From: DAOTUL01 sp034437435
GTDB taxonomy: Bacteria; Chloroflexota; Anaerolineae; Aggregatilineales; Phototrophicaceae
NCBI GenBank assembly: GCA_964417785.1
Contig: CAYQJO010000074.1
Span: forward strand, 1 to 17,955
Direction of reading: 5' to 3'
Length of the DNA stretch: 17,955 nucleotides
Shown: positions 1 to 7,663 of the stretch, piece by piece
Position numbering within the stretch: the first letter of the stretch is position 1
Layout: the number at the start of each line of letters is the position of its first letter
Notes under the pieces: generated by a model
The model's database searches: none
What the model was told of the DNA's origin: nothing
The model's input: only the letters and a program-made list of their open reading frames with translations
Made by a program: the position numbers and the translations under genes

Positions 1-284
1 ACCCGCGCACCCAGCGCCGGATTTTCACGGCAGAAGGGAATTTGCAGCGCCGCCAGATGGATGATGTGAGTGGCTCCCTCGGCGGCCTGCTTCAGCCCTT
101 CGAGATCGGTCACGTCGCCGCTCTTGGCGTAAATCACGGCATCTGGATCATCCAGCACCAGCTTGAGCCGGTCTCGGTTGCTGCCTACATCATAAATAAC
201 GGCCTCGGCACCATCCTGGATAAGATTGCGCACCACCCATGCGCCCAGACATCCGAGCGCCCCGGTAATCAAGAATCGTTCCAT
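1..284 (-). CDS. NAD(P)-dependent epimerase/dehydratase (extended SDR), C-terminal part outside window
   Basis: The minus-strand frame from the ATG at 284 runs off the window start and gives about 94 residues. It opens with a Rossmann dinucleotide-binding motif (MERFLITGALGCLGAW, the GxxGxxG of extended SDRs). An acidic residue follows at the end of the second strand (VIYDVG), then a GDVTD segment and the HIIHLAA strand typical of the UDP-sugar epimerase/dehydratase group. The catalytic YxxxK lies beyond the edge, so the substrate cannot be told. The start lies 1 base after the stop of the amidohydrolase gene, so the two are co-transcribed; no strong Shine-Dalgarno is visible, consistent with translational coupling. 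With a lactonase-like and a glycosidase-like gene upstream, a role in sugar or sugar-acid metabolism is inferred. Family confident, substrate unknown. Confidence 0.85.
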   Translation of the reverse strand, partial: MERFLITGALGCLGAWVVRNLIQDGAEAVIYDVGSNRDRLKLVLDDPDAVIYAKSGDVTDLEGLKQAAEGATHIIHLAALQIPFCRENPALGAR

Positions 285-285
285 T

Positions 286-1131
286 TTAAAGTTTGCCCAT
301 GTATTGCACGCTGGTAAACAGGCGGTAAACCCGAACCGCCGTCTCACCGAGAAGCTGGCTGCGATCCTCGGCGGTCCATTTGTGTGTGGCCGATTGCAGT
401 ATGTCCATCATCTCGGTGTAGGATTCATCGTTGCGCGTCATGACCGGCCAATCGCTGCCGAAAAGCAGCCGGTCCGCGCCAAAAAGATCACGCGCACCGT
501 CCACATAACCGCGCAGAGTCTCCACCGCCAGTGGACGCGGGTCAGCGGCGGTCATGAAGCCGGAGATTTTCAGCACGGTGTTGGATAAATCAGCCAGCGG
601 TTTCATCGCCGCTTCCCACTCAGCCTGACCCGATGGCGTCAAACGCAGCCCGCCGAAATGATCGAGGACAAAGCGCACGGCTGGCTGGCGCTCGATTACC
701 TGGACAAGCTGTGGGACCACTTCAGCGTTGAGCAGCAGATCGCAGGTCAGATCGCGTTCGGCCAGCAGCGCCATGCGCTCGGCCACCGTCTCCCAGTTGT
801 CGCGGGGCGCAGTCCAGTTCAGGCGCACACCCTTGAAGAAGATGCTTTCCTGAGCCGTATCCAGGGTGGCGGCGGCATTGGGCGCGGTCAGATCAATCCA
901 GCCGACCACACCGGCGATATGTTCGTGGCGTTCGGCTATCTGCAACAGCCAGGCAATTTCATCGATGTTGCTGGCTGCTTCCACCAACACCGTCGCATCG
1001 ACACCGGCCTCGTGCATATCGGTCAGAACCTCACCCGGCATGAAATCGCGATCCAGTGACGAACCATCCGCGATCCAACCATAATCGAAGCGGCGCTTCT
1101 CCCAGTAGTGCTGGTGCGTGTCTACGTTCAT
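286..1131 (-). CDS. Amidohydrolase family 2 protein (COG3618-type, L-fuconolactonase/sugar-lactonase-like)
   Basis: A 281-residue TIM-barrel metal-dependent hydrolase. The N-terminus has the metal-binding HxH motif (DTHQHYW, H6 and H8). FVLDHFGG (D157, H158) supplies the later histidine region, and LLFGSDWPV (D227) is the characteristic C-terminal metal/catalytic aspartate motif. Length and motif order fit the amidohydrolase-2 family, whose members include L-fucono-, L-rhamnono- and galactarolactone hydrolases and decarboxylases such as ACMSD. No signal peptide is seen, so it should be cytoplasmic. The ATG at 1131 overlaps the stop of the upstream glycosidase gene (ATGA, 1128-1131), which implies translational coupling. 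Between a GH-like enzyme and an SDR, a lactone-hydrolysing step in sugar oxidation is plausible, but this is inference. Confidence 0.85.
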   Translation of the reverse strand: MNVDTHQHYWEKRRFDYGWIADGSSLDRDFMPGEVLTDMHEAGVDATVLVEAASNIDEIAWLLQIAERHEHIAGVVGWIDLTAPNAAATLDTAQESIFFKGVRLNWTAPRDNWETVAERMALLAERDLTCDLLLNAEVVPQLVQVIERQPAVRFVLDHFGGLRLTPSGQAEWEAAMKPLADLSNTVLKISGFMTAADPRPLAVETLRGYVDGARDLFGADRLLFGSDWPVMTRNDESYTEMMDILQSATHKWTAEDRSQLLGETAVRVYRLFTSVQYMGKL

Positions 1132-2234
1132 GATCGCCCCGTCACTTCGGCTACCCGGTCAAAAAACGCCCGCTTGCTATCCGTGTTGATCCCCCAGTTG
1201 ACTGGTGGAGTCTGGTAGCCGCTCAAAGCTTCATAGCGATCCTCGCGGGGTATCCCGCGCCAATCCACCCAGATGTCGCCGCCGTACTCCGAACCATATC
1301 CCTGTTCGTAGTAGCCCCAGGAAACGTGATTTCGCCAGGATACATCCAGATTCTGCACGGCGGGCGAGTCTTCGTTGATGAGGATCGGTTTGGGGTTGGC
1401 CTGATAGTCGGGCATGATCTGAATCATCTTGAGGGCCGTGCTGAGTTGGTCCGGCGTCGCATTGTTGCCGTGCGGCATGAGGAAATCGACGGCCTGGATC
1501 AGTGACGGCGACGGCATACTGTCGCCGGTCTCCGGGTTTACCCCGCCCTGGCTGGTGCTGTAAAGGAAGTCGGGATAGTCACGGCGCAGCGGTGAGATGA
1601 TCTGGTGAACATTGTCTTTGTGAAACAGGTCCATGCCGGTGCGGTTGACGACCACCTCAATCTCGTTGGCAATCTCAATCAGCACGTTCTTGCGCCCGGT
1701 CCCCGCCAGAAAGCGCATGGTCGCGTCGGCGGCGCGGTGGATGGCGCGTTCGCCGTCCATTTTGAGGACGTGCATGGCGTAAAACATGCCCACGATGGCG
1801 ACCATGCCCAGTTCATCGGCCCGTGCCAGCACCTTCTCGATGCGAGCGGCATACGCCGGTTTGAGTTGGCCGTCCGGTGTGAAGCCGTTGTTATCGTAAT
1901 GATGATATACATCGGGCGTGTAGACCGCCCCACCCCCCTGCACGTTGATGGTAAATGCGAGGATGCCTCTGGCCTTCCAGCTTTCCAGCGCAGCGCAGAA
2001 CTCGTTCACGTTGCGGTCGGGGTCCCATTCGCCGGTGTCGGGATAGGCCCACACGCCGCGAGTGGCGGGGTTGGCGTCGTCAAATGTCGCCTGTACCGCC
2101 CGCACGTTGAACATCAGCCCTTCGATGCGGTGGCCTTCAAAGGTCCGTCCGGTGTAAGTCGGTTGGCCGTCAATGGTAAAGTCTGTACCGTCAATGCCTA
2201 CGATAGTCACAAAATCCCCCTTGGTGTGCCTCAT
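1128..2234 (-). CDS. Putative clan GH-A glycoside hydrolase-like protein (TIM barrel)
   Basis: A 368-residue protein with no signal peptide. The region up to about residue 100 has the look of cellulase-like GH folds that begin with a short beta extension (FTIDGQPTYTGRTFEGH, and later WDPDRNVNEF). LIEIANEIEV places an Asn-Glu pair at N180-E181, the clan GH-A acid/base signature at the end of strand 4. KPILINEDSP places E278 where the nucleophile at the end of strand 7 would be. Those two glutamates are the main evidence for enzymatic function. The substrate is unknown and the GH family is not recognised. The ATG at 2234 has AGGAG about 9 bases upstream; a GTG at 2210 preceded by AAGGGGG is a credible alternative start. 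It is probably the first gene of a three-gene operon with the amidohydrolase and SDR. Confidence 0.75.
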   Translation of the reverse strand: MRHTKGDFVTIVGIDGTDFTIDGQPTYTGRTFEGHRIEGLMFNVRAVQATFDDANPATRGVWAYPDTGEWDPDRNVNEFCAALESWKARGILAFTINVQGGGAVYTPDVYHHYDNNGFTPDGQLKPAYAARIEKVLARADELGMVAIVGMFYAMHVLKMDGERAIHRAADATMRFLAGTGRKNVLIEIANEIEVVVNRTGMDLFHKDNVHQIISPLRRDYPDFLYSTSQGGVNPETGDSMPSPSLIQAVDFLMPHGNNATPDQLSTALKMIQIMPDYQANPKPILINEDSPAVQNLDVSWRNHVSWGYYEQGYGSEYGGDIWVDWRGIPREDRYEALSGYQTPPVNWGINTDSKRAFFDRVAEVTGRS

Positions 2235-2267
2235 GGCTATTTTCTCCTGCTACTGATCTAATATGTA

Positions 2268-2298
2268 CCGCCTTTTGCCCGGTTTGGCAATTTGGCGG
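2268..2298 (-). other. Stem-loop in kinase/glycosidase intergenic gap
   Basis: In the 73-bp gap between the kinase stop and the glycosidase start there is a two-tier dyad: CCGCC (2268-2272) pairs with GGCGG (2294-2298), and inside it TTGCC (2275-2279) pairs with GGCAA (2286-2290). No T-tract follows on the minus strand, so it is not a classic intrinsic terminator. It could mark a transcript boundary or processing site between the signalling genes and the sugar operon. Confidence 0.4.
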
Positions 2299-2307
2299 AT
2301 TTGATCC

Positions 2308-5300
2308 CTATTGTGCCTGTTCCAGGTCCCAGGCTGCGCCGAGGGTCTCGAAGATGCCGACCGCCCGTGATAGGTGCAGTCGCTCGCCGGTGAGGCGGCC
2401 CAGGTGATAGCAGCCGATGCCTTCGTCGTGGGGCATGGTGAGGGTCTGGGCTTTGGCGATCCCGGCAGAGAGCATGCGCGTGCCGCGACTTCGCGCACCG
2501 TCCAACCAGGCGAACCAGCCACCGTAAATCAGATACAGCGGGCGGCACACCGGGAAGACCTGCGCCAGCCCGCGCAGCGAGCGCAGCATTTGCGTTACCG
2601 CCTGCTGGTTGTCGCGCTCGCGTTCGCAGCGGCGCAAGGCATAGCCAAGCGCACCGTAGTAGCCGTCGAGCATGTTATAGGCTGCCGATCCACCGTGCTG
2701 GATGATGGCGAGAAATTCAGCGGCGTTATCGCGGGCCAGGGTCTCATCACCGGCCTGCCAGTGGGCCAGCGCCAGCAGTCCGGTGGTGGTGATGGTGCCG
2801 TTGAGGAGTTCGATCTCGGCAAACATAGGCGCGACGGCGTTCAACCCGACCAGGGCCGCGTCGATGTCGCCGCGCCGCAGGGCGACGGCAGCCAGGGCCG
2901 CTCGCCCCTCCGCGATCTCCTGCACACTCTCGCGGCGGGTTCCCTGTTCCATGTAGGCAGTGTAGTGCGCTTCCGTCTGGTCCCAGTGGCCGGTGAAGTA
3001 GTGGGTGGTTCCCAACTGCGCCCGTGCCTGCTGGATGCGGCGGAGATCGCCGGCCTGCTCGGCCTGGGTCATGGTTTCCTCAAAACAAGCGCGTGCCTGG
3101 GACCAGCGGCCCCATCCCGCCAGGGTGATGCCATCCAGCAGTCGCACATAAGCCTGCGGGACCGGGTCATCGATCAATGCGAGGTGGCGGGCGGCATAGC
3201 GGCTGTAGTAGCGGGAGAGCCAGCGTTGTGCGGCAGCGGCCAGCATGAAGCTCATCCCGGCGCTGGATAAGGCGATCTCACCCGCCAGCGATTCGCCGCC
3301 CTTTTCTGCCAGATTCAACCCTTTGATGATGGCATGGGCGGCGGTCATGCGGTCGTTCATGAAGAAGGCACTGATGGCGATCTGGTTGCAGGCGTGGACC
3401 GCCGCCAGCCGTGCCGGGGTATCGTCAGGGTCGGGTGACTGCTGCCAGCCACTCAGCCGCCACGCCATCTGGAGGCCAATCTGGCGCAGCAAATCCAGGC
3501 GGCGCGAGGCCGGTTGGGGCCATCCGAGCAGGTCCAGCGCCCGGACGCTGTGGTCCAGGCCGTGCCGGACCAATCCGAGGCTGTTGTTGGCGTCGCCGAG
3601 AAGCTGTTCCAGTTGGCCGCGAATACGGCGGTCGGTGCCGATACGCTCATGGAGGGCGATAGCGCGTTCCAGCAGATCGCGTGCGCCAACGCTGTCGCCT
3701 TCCAGCAGCGCCCGCTCCGCCGCGACACCGGCATGGTGGGCTTCTTCTTCGGCGGCACCGGCGGCGTGGTAATGCTCGGCCAGGACCGCCGCGTATTCGG
3801 ATTCGCCGGGATAAGTGCGCTGGATGGCGTCGGCCACCTGGCGGTGGATGCGGCGGGAGTCTTTCACGTCCAGGTCGGCTAGCAGACCCTCGCGCAGCTT
3901 ATCGTGGACGAAGCGCCAGCGGTTGCTCTCGTCGATTTCAAGGACGTTCGCCATCTCACAGGCGAGCAGCCAGTCATCGAAATCCATCTGCATTTCGATG
4001 GACGACAGCACATGCATATCGAGATGGCGTCCGGCCACCGCCGCCACCCGCAGGAGGGGCAGCGCCGCCGCCGGGACCTGCTCAATGCGACGGGTGACGA
4101 CCGCCTGAATGCCGCCAGCGAAGACCTGCTGCGGCAGAGTCATGGTTCCGATTTGTTCCAGGTGTCCGGCGTCTTCGGCCAGGGTGCGTACAACCTCAAC
4201 CATGAAGAAGGCGTTACCCTCTGTCTCACGTTCCAGCAGTTCGATCACCTGTGGCAGGCGTCCGGTCTCTTCGCCGAGCATGGAAGCGGTGAGTTGTTCG
4301 ATGGCCTGGCGGTCGAGCCGGTCGAGGGTGATCAACCGGGCGCGGGGGAACTCGTCGGCCAGTTCAGGCCGTTCGTCGTCGCGGAAGCTGACCACGACGA
4401 GCAGCGGTAAATCAGGGGCGATGCGGTCCACCCGTTTGAGCAGGGCCAGTTCGTTGGGACCGGCCCATTGCAGGTCTTCCAGCAGGATCAATACGGTGCG
4501 GCTGGCAACACGGCGCAGCAGTTCCTCGACCACATCAAGAATGCGGGCCTGGGCAACATTCGGTTCCACAAGCGGTGCATCGGCGGCATCACCCACCCTG
4601 CCGGGAATGATCGGTTTGAGGACGCTGGCCTCAAAGCCGGTCAGGGTGGTTTCCAGCGACAGGCGTCGCAGCACGGGACGCCAGAGCGCATAGGGGGTGC
4701 CGCTCTCGGTGACGGCCTGTCCGCGCAGGACAAGTGCGCCAGTGACCAGGGCATGGGTGCGCAGTTCATCAAGGAGGCGCGATTTGCCGACGCCGCTTTC
4801 ACCGCCGACCAGCCACAGGCCGCCGTGTCCGGATTGGGTGTGGCTCAGGGCATCGGTCAGGCGGGCGAGTTCGGCATCGCGCCCAATGAACTCCGCCGCC
4901 TGCAAGTAGCTTTCACGGATGTTGGCCGGTTCGTAGCGGACCGTCTGGCCGGTGGATTCGACGTACTGGTCGATCATATCCTGGACGCGGAGCCGGCGGT
5001 CCACCGGTGATTTCGCCAGCGAGATGCGGATGGTGGACCGGATAATCTTCCCGGCATCCACCCGGCTGATGTCCGGCTCGGTGGTGATGACATCCTGGAT
5101 CAGCAGGCCGATGTTGGAGACGTCAAAGGGGTGGCGTCCGGCGAACAATTCATAGGCGATGACGCCCATAGCGTAGATGTCAGAGGCCTCGCTGGCGGGA
5201 TAGCCCTGGAGGACTTCCGGGGCGATGTAGGCGATGGTGCCGACGGTGGCCTGATCGGTATCGGCGTGTCCACGCGCCACTGCCAGACCGAAATCCAGCA

Positions 5301-5766
5301 CTTTGACCTGCGGCTGGCCGTCAACCTGGACGACCAGGACGTTATCGGGTTTGAGGTCACGGTGGACGATTCCGCGCCGGTGGAGATAGGCCAGCGCCTG
5401 CAAGACCTGCACCATCAACTGTGTTTTGACTTCGTAAGGCTGATCCTGCCCGTAGGTGACAATCGAAACTGGTTCGTCCAGCAGGTCCATTGTGAAATAG
5501 GGCTGCTCGACATCAAAGCCGTAATCCAGGACGCTGATGATATAGGGGTGGCGCAGCGAGGCCAGCGTCCGGAATTCCTGGGCCAGCGCCAGCCGGAAAT
5601 CGAGGGTCGTACCGAAGGTTGATGTTAGCTCGGATTGATGCTTGCGCGTCACCTGTTTGAGCGCAACCTGCTTGCCCGTGAGGCGATCCCTGGCGCTGTA
5701 GACTGCACCCATCCCCCCGGCACCGATCTGTTCCAGCAGTTCATACCGGTTGCCCATAATAATCAC
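2308..5766 (-). CDS. Ser/Thr protein kinase fused to AAA ATPase and TPR region (PknK-like)
   Basis: A 1152-residue multidomain signalling protein. Residues 7-270 are a Hanks-type kinase: glycine loop GAGGMG (15-20), lysine in VALKQ (K37), HRDLKPDN (135-142), DFG (158-160) and APE (182-184), so it should be active. Residues about 293-560 are an AAA/STAND-type ATPase with Walker A GESGVGKS (322-329) and a Walker B region TVLILLEDLQW (about 424-434). The rest is helical, TPR-like (for example RALLEGDSVGARDLLERAIA). This is the layout of PknK and MalT-like regulators, but the protein ends without a LuxR-type DNA-binding domain. The start is a GTG at 5766 with AGAAGG 9 bases upstream; an ATG three codons later (5757) lies too far from that site. 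It sits 43 bp after the WD40-sortase gene on the same strand, so co-expression is likely. A lone TACAAT at 5801-5806 (minus) has no convincing -35. Confidence 0.93.
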   Translation of the reverse strand: MIIMGNRYELLEQIGAGGMGAVYSARDRLTGKQVALKQVTRKHQSELTSTFGTTLDFRLALAQEFRTLASLRHPYIISVLDYGFDVEQPYFTMDLLDEPVSIVTYGQDQPYEVKTQLMVQVLQALAYLHRRGIVHRDLKPDNVLVVQVDGQPQVKVLDFGLAVARGHADTDQATVGTIAYIAPEVLQGYPASEASDIYAMGVIAYELFAGRHPFDVSNIGLLIQDVITTEPDISRVDAGKIIRSTIRISLAKSPVDRRLRVQDMIDQYVESTGQTVRYEPANIRESYLQAAEFIGRDAELARLTDALSHTQSGHGGLWLVGGESGVGKSRLLDELRTHALVTGALVLRGQAVTESGTPYALWRPVLRRLSLETTLTGFEASVLKPIIPGRVGDAADAPLVEPNVAQARILDVVEELLRRVASRTVLILLEDLQWAGPNELALLKRVDRIAPDLPLLVVVSFRDDERPELADEFPRARLITLDRLDRQAIEQLTASMLGEETGRLPQVIELLERETEGNAFFMVEVVRTLAEDAGHLEQIGTMTLPQQVFAGGIQAVVTRRIEQVPAAALPLLRVAAVAGRHLDMHVLSSIEMQMDFDDWLLACEMANVLEIDESNRWRFVHDKLREGLLADLDVKDSRRIHRQVADAIQRTYPGESEYAAVLAEHYHAAGAAEEEAHHAGVAAERALLEGDSVGARDLLERAIALHERIGTDRRIRGQLEQLLGDANNSLGLVRHGLDHSVRALDLLGWPQPASRRLDLLRQIGLQMAWRLSGWQQSPDPDDTPARLAAVHACNQIAISAFFMNDRMTAAHAIIKGLNLAEKGGESLAGEIALSSAGMSFMLAAAAQRWLSRYYSRYAARHLALIDDPVPQAYVRLLDGITLAGWGRWSQARACFEETMTQAEQAGDLRRIQQARAQLGTTHYFTGHWDQTEAHYTAYMEQGTRRESVQEIAEGRAALAAVALRRGDIDAALVGLNAVAPMFAEIELLNGTITTTGLLALAHWQAGDETLARDNAAEFLAIIQHGGSAAYNMLDGYYGALGYALRRCERERDNQQAVTQMLRSLRGLAQVFPVCRPLYLIYGGWFAWLDGARSRGTRMLSAGIAKAQTLTMPHDEGIGCYHLGRLTGERLHLSRAVGIFETLGAAWDLEQAQ

Positions 5767-5809
5767 GACTCATCACCTTCTCACCTGCAATGAGACTGCA
5801 ATTGTAACA

Positions 5810-7366
5810 CTATCCTGGCACGGCTACGACGACAAGGCGCTGATCGTAGTTGTTGATAGCCGGATTCCAGGTGGGAATGTCGCAGGTAATCAGGGTGACG
5901 CGGGGGCTGTCGGAGGGGTAGACCACGCTTAGATCGGTGTAGTGGACGGTAAATTTATTCTGGATGACGTAGCGTACCTCGTGGCCGTTTTCGTCGGTCA
6001 GAAACAGCGGATCACCCACATTGACCGCGTACAGGCCGTTGAACAAACCGCGTGAGCCGTCGGGATATTCGGAGTGCGCACCGAGGGCGATGTTGCCGGA
6101 GGTGTTGATCCAGGCGGTCCCCTGGAAATGACCAACGTTGTGTTCCCAGGGGTCGATGGCCCAGCTTACGCCGTCCAGGGGGAAAGTGGTGATGGATGAG
6201 AAGATATTCACCGTCGGGATCGAGAGCGATGGCGTGCCAGCGGCGACAGCGGGCGGTGGTACCGGCGTCGGTGGCGCAGGCTGCACCGACGGAATCGCGG
6301 TCGGTTGGACAATAACCACCGGTGGGCTGGTCGGGGGAGCCAGGGTCGCGCTGGGGACGATCACGACCGGCGGTGGCAGCGTCGGTCGTGATCGCAGCAG
6401 AGTCTCGACACGCCCGTTCACATCCCAGATTTCCAGCATGCCGTCGATTGCGCCAGCGACGACTCTGCCGCTGGTGATGTTAAACGACAATCCGCTGATG
6501 GGCGAGTGGCCTTTGAGGACCGCCCTGCCCTCGCCAGTGGCCGTATCCCACAGGCGCAGCGTGCCATCCAGCCCGGAGGAGACCAACTGAGTGCCGTCGC
6601 CGTTGAAGCGCACCCCTGTCACTGGTCCCTGGTGACCGATCAAGGTGCGGATCGTCTCACCGCTGATGGTATCCCACAGGCGGACTGTGCGGTCCCAACT
6701 ACTGGTCGCCAACAGACGCCGGTCCGGGCTGAAGGTGAGCGCGGTCACGGCGGCGGTGTGACCGTCCAGGCGTGTGACCGAGCTATCGTACAATCCCCAC
6801 CACCAGATGGTGCCGTCCTCACTGCCGGAGACCAGCGACCCGCCGTCGGGGCTAAAGGCCATGTTCCATACGGGGCCGCTGTAGTTAATCAGGGTCGCCA
6901 GGGTCACGCCGGTCTCGGCCTCACCGATCCAGAGGGTGCCATCGGTGCTGCCGGAGGCCAGCAGTTTACCATCGCGGCTGAAGGCCAGCCCGGTCACGGC
7001 GCGGCTGTGATGGCGGAACACCTGAAGCTGCTCGCCGGTGGCCGCGTTCCAGAGGCGGACGGTGTTGTCGTTGCCGCCGGATGCCAGCCGGGTACCGCCC
7101 GGATTCCAGGCCACCCGCGTCACCCATCCGGTGTGTCCGGCCAGAATACGCACCAGCGCTCCACTGGCGGCATCGTAGATGTGGACGGTGTTGTCGCGTC
7201 CACCGGCGGCGATCCAGCGGCCATCCGGACTGTAGGCAACGGCGTTAACCGGCTCGACGGGAATCTGCAAATCGGGTTGTTCGACCAGAAAGGGTTCTGT
7301 GGCTTGGGCGTGGAGTACGGCGGCGATCAGTATCAGCGGGAGCAGGAGCAGTGGGAGGCGTTTCAC
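5810..7366 (-). CDS. Secreted seven-repeat WD40 protein with C-terminal sortase domain
   Basis: A 518-residue exported protein. Residues 1-22 are a signal peptide or anchor (MKRLPLLLLPLILIAAVLHA). Residues about 36-325 form seven WD40 repeats, each with a FSPDG-like turn and a final W/Y-D type strand (examples TVRLWDTISGE, TLRLWDTATGE); seven would close one beta-propeller. A Pro/Thr/Val-rich linker (about 326-385) leads to a sortase fold: LGAHSEY with H431, VTLITC with C495, and YDQRLVVVA with R510, the His-Cys-Arg triad of sortases. The start is a GTG at 7366 with AGGG about 7 bases upstream. Class-level placement (E- or F-like) is not certain. The fusion suggests a surface enzyme whose sortase is held on a protein-binding propeller; the substrate is unknown, and no LPXTG protein is in the window. 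Confidence 0.92.
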   Translation of the reverse strand: MKRLPLLLLPLILIAAVLHAQATEPFLVEQPDLQIPVEPVNAVAYSPDGRWIAAGGRDNTVHIYDAASGALVRILAGHTGWVTRVAWNPGGTRLASGGNDNTVRLWNAATGEQLQVFRHHSRAVTGLAFSRDGKLLASGSTDGTLWIGEAETGVTLATLINYSGPVWNMAFSPDGGSLVSGSEDGTIWWWGLYDSSVTRLDGHTAAVTALTFSPDRRLLATSSWDRTVRLWDTISGETIRTLIGHQGPVTGVRFNGDGTQLVSSGLDGTLRLWDTATGEGRAVLKGHSPISGLSFNITSGRVVAGAIDGMLEIWDVNGRVETLLRSRPTLPPPVVIVPSATLAPPTSPPVVIVQPTAIPSVQPAPPTPVPPPAVAAGTPSLSIPTVNIFSSITTFPLDGVSWAIDPWEHNVGHFQGTAWINTSGNIALGAHSEYPDGSRGLFNGLYAVNVGDPLFLTDENGHEVRYVIQNKFTVHYTDLSVVYPSDSPRVTLITCDIPTWNPAINNYDQRLVVVAVPG

Positions 7367-7411
7367 GGGTTCACCCTATCAAACGTGTGTTTCGTATTCA
7401 GAAACGAGCCG

Positions 7412-7444
7412 ATTATAGCCCGCCCACGATTGAAAATCATGGGC
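7412..7444 (-). promoter_or_regulatory. Promoter with dyad for the WD40-sortase gene
   Basis: On the minus strand a perfect TATAAT lies at 7417-7412, about 46 bases before the GTG start. This leaves a short leader that carries the ribosome binding site. Immediately upstream a 10-pair dyad (7422-7431 with 7435-7444, 3-base loop) covers the -35 region. One of its pairs is G-U only when read as minus-strand RNA, and no good -35 hexamer is present. The layout suggests an operator occluding or replacing the -35 box; this is inference. Confidence 0.5.
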
Positions 7445-7458
7445 TACAGGTTGCCGAC

Positions 7459-7492
7459 CCACTAAAGGGGTCGAAAAGCGTCCCTTTAGTGG
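7459..7492. repeat. Perfect 11-bp inverted repeat in divergent intergenic region
   Basis: CCACTAAAGGG (7459-7469) is repeated inverted as CCCTTTAGTGG (7482-7492) around a 12-base spacer. It lies between the WD40 promoter and the nuclease promoter in a gap of about 300 bp that has no credible gene. It could be an operator or a bidirectional transcription stop; no T-tract follows. Confidence 0.55.
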
Positions 7493-7506
7493 ATGCGCAA
7501 ACGGTA

Positions 7507-7528
7507 GCCGGGCATTTTAATGCCTGGC
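7507..7528 (+). repeat. Compact GC-rich hairpin in divergent intergenic region
   Basis: GCCGGGCATT (7507-7516) pairs with AATGCCTGGC (7519-7528). One of the ten pairs is G-U on the plus strand and the nominal loop is two bases, so in practice it would be nine pairs with a TTTT loop. A smaller GGTG/CACC hairpin follows at 7539-7553. Together with the dyad at 7459-7492 this makes a run of structured DNA upstream of the nuclease promoter. I see no ORF with coding character here. Confidence 0.45.
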
Positions 7529-7623
7529 GGACGACTTCGGTGAGGAACCCACCTTTATGTTTCGTAAGGATCGTTTTGGCTTGAATCGTGCGCACGTTGA
7601 TGGCATCCTTCCGTGATCGCCCC

Positions 7624-7657
7624 TATAATACAGGTGTTCGATTGTTGATGAAAGGGG
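7624..7657 (+). promoter_or_regulatory. Promoter -10 and ribosome binding site of the secreted nuclease gene
   Basis: A perfect TATAAT lies at 7624-7629. The best -35 candidates are TTGATG at 7597-7602, which gives an over-long 21-base spacer, and TGGCAT at 7601-7606, which has a 17-base spacer but a poor match. AAAGGGG at 7651-7657 is a strong Shine-Dalgarno 6 bases before the TTG at 7664 and decides that unusual start codon. Confidence 0.6.
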
Positions 7658-7663
7658 ACTGCA

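Noticed and set aside
2374..3270. A 298-codon plus-strand frame antisense to the kinase TPR region
   Set aside because: It has no recognisable domain or ribosome binding site and lies wholly opposite a well-supported TPR region.
6506..7465. A 319-codon plus-strand frame antisense to the WD40-sortase gene
   Set aside because: It is a low-complexity Gly/Ala/Gln-rich shadow produced by repeated WD40 codons on the other strand.
7422..7553. CRISPR array or IS end
   Set aside because: The hairpins differ in sequence, there are no regular direct repeats with spacers, and no transposase or target duplication is present.
7351..7584. A 77-codon frame across the divergent intergenic region
   Set aside because: It overlaps the WD40 promoter and several hairpins, lacks a ribosome binding site and has no protein-like features.
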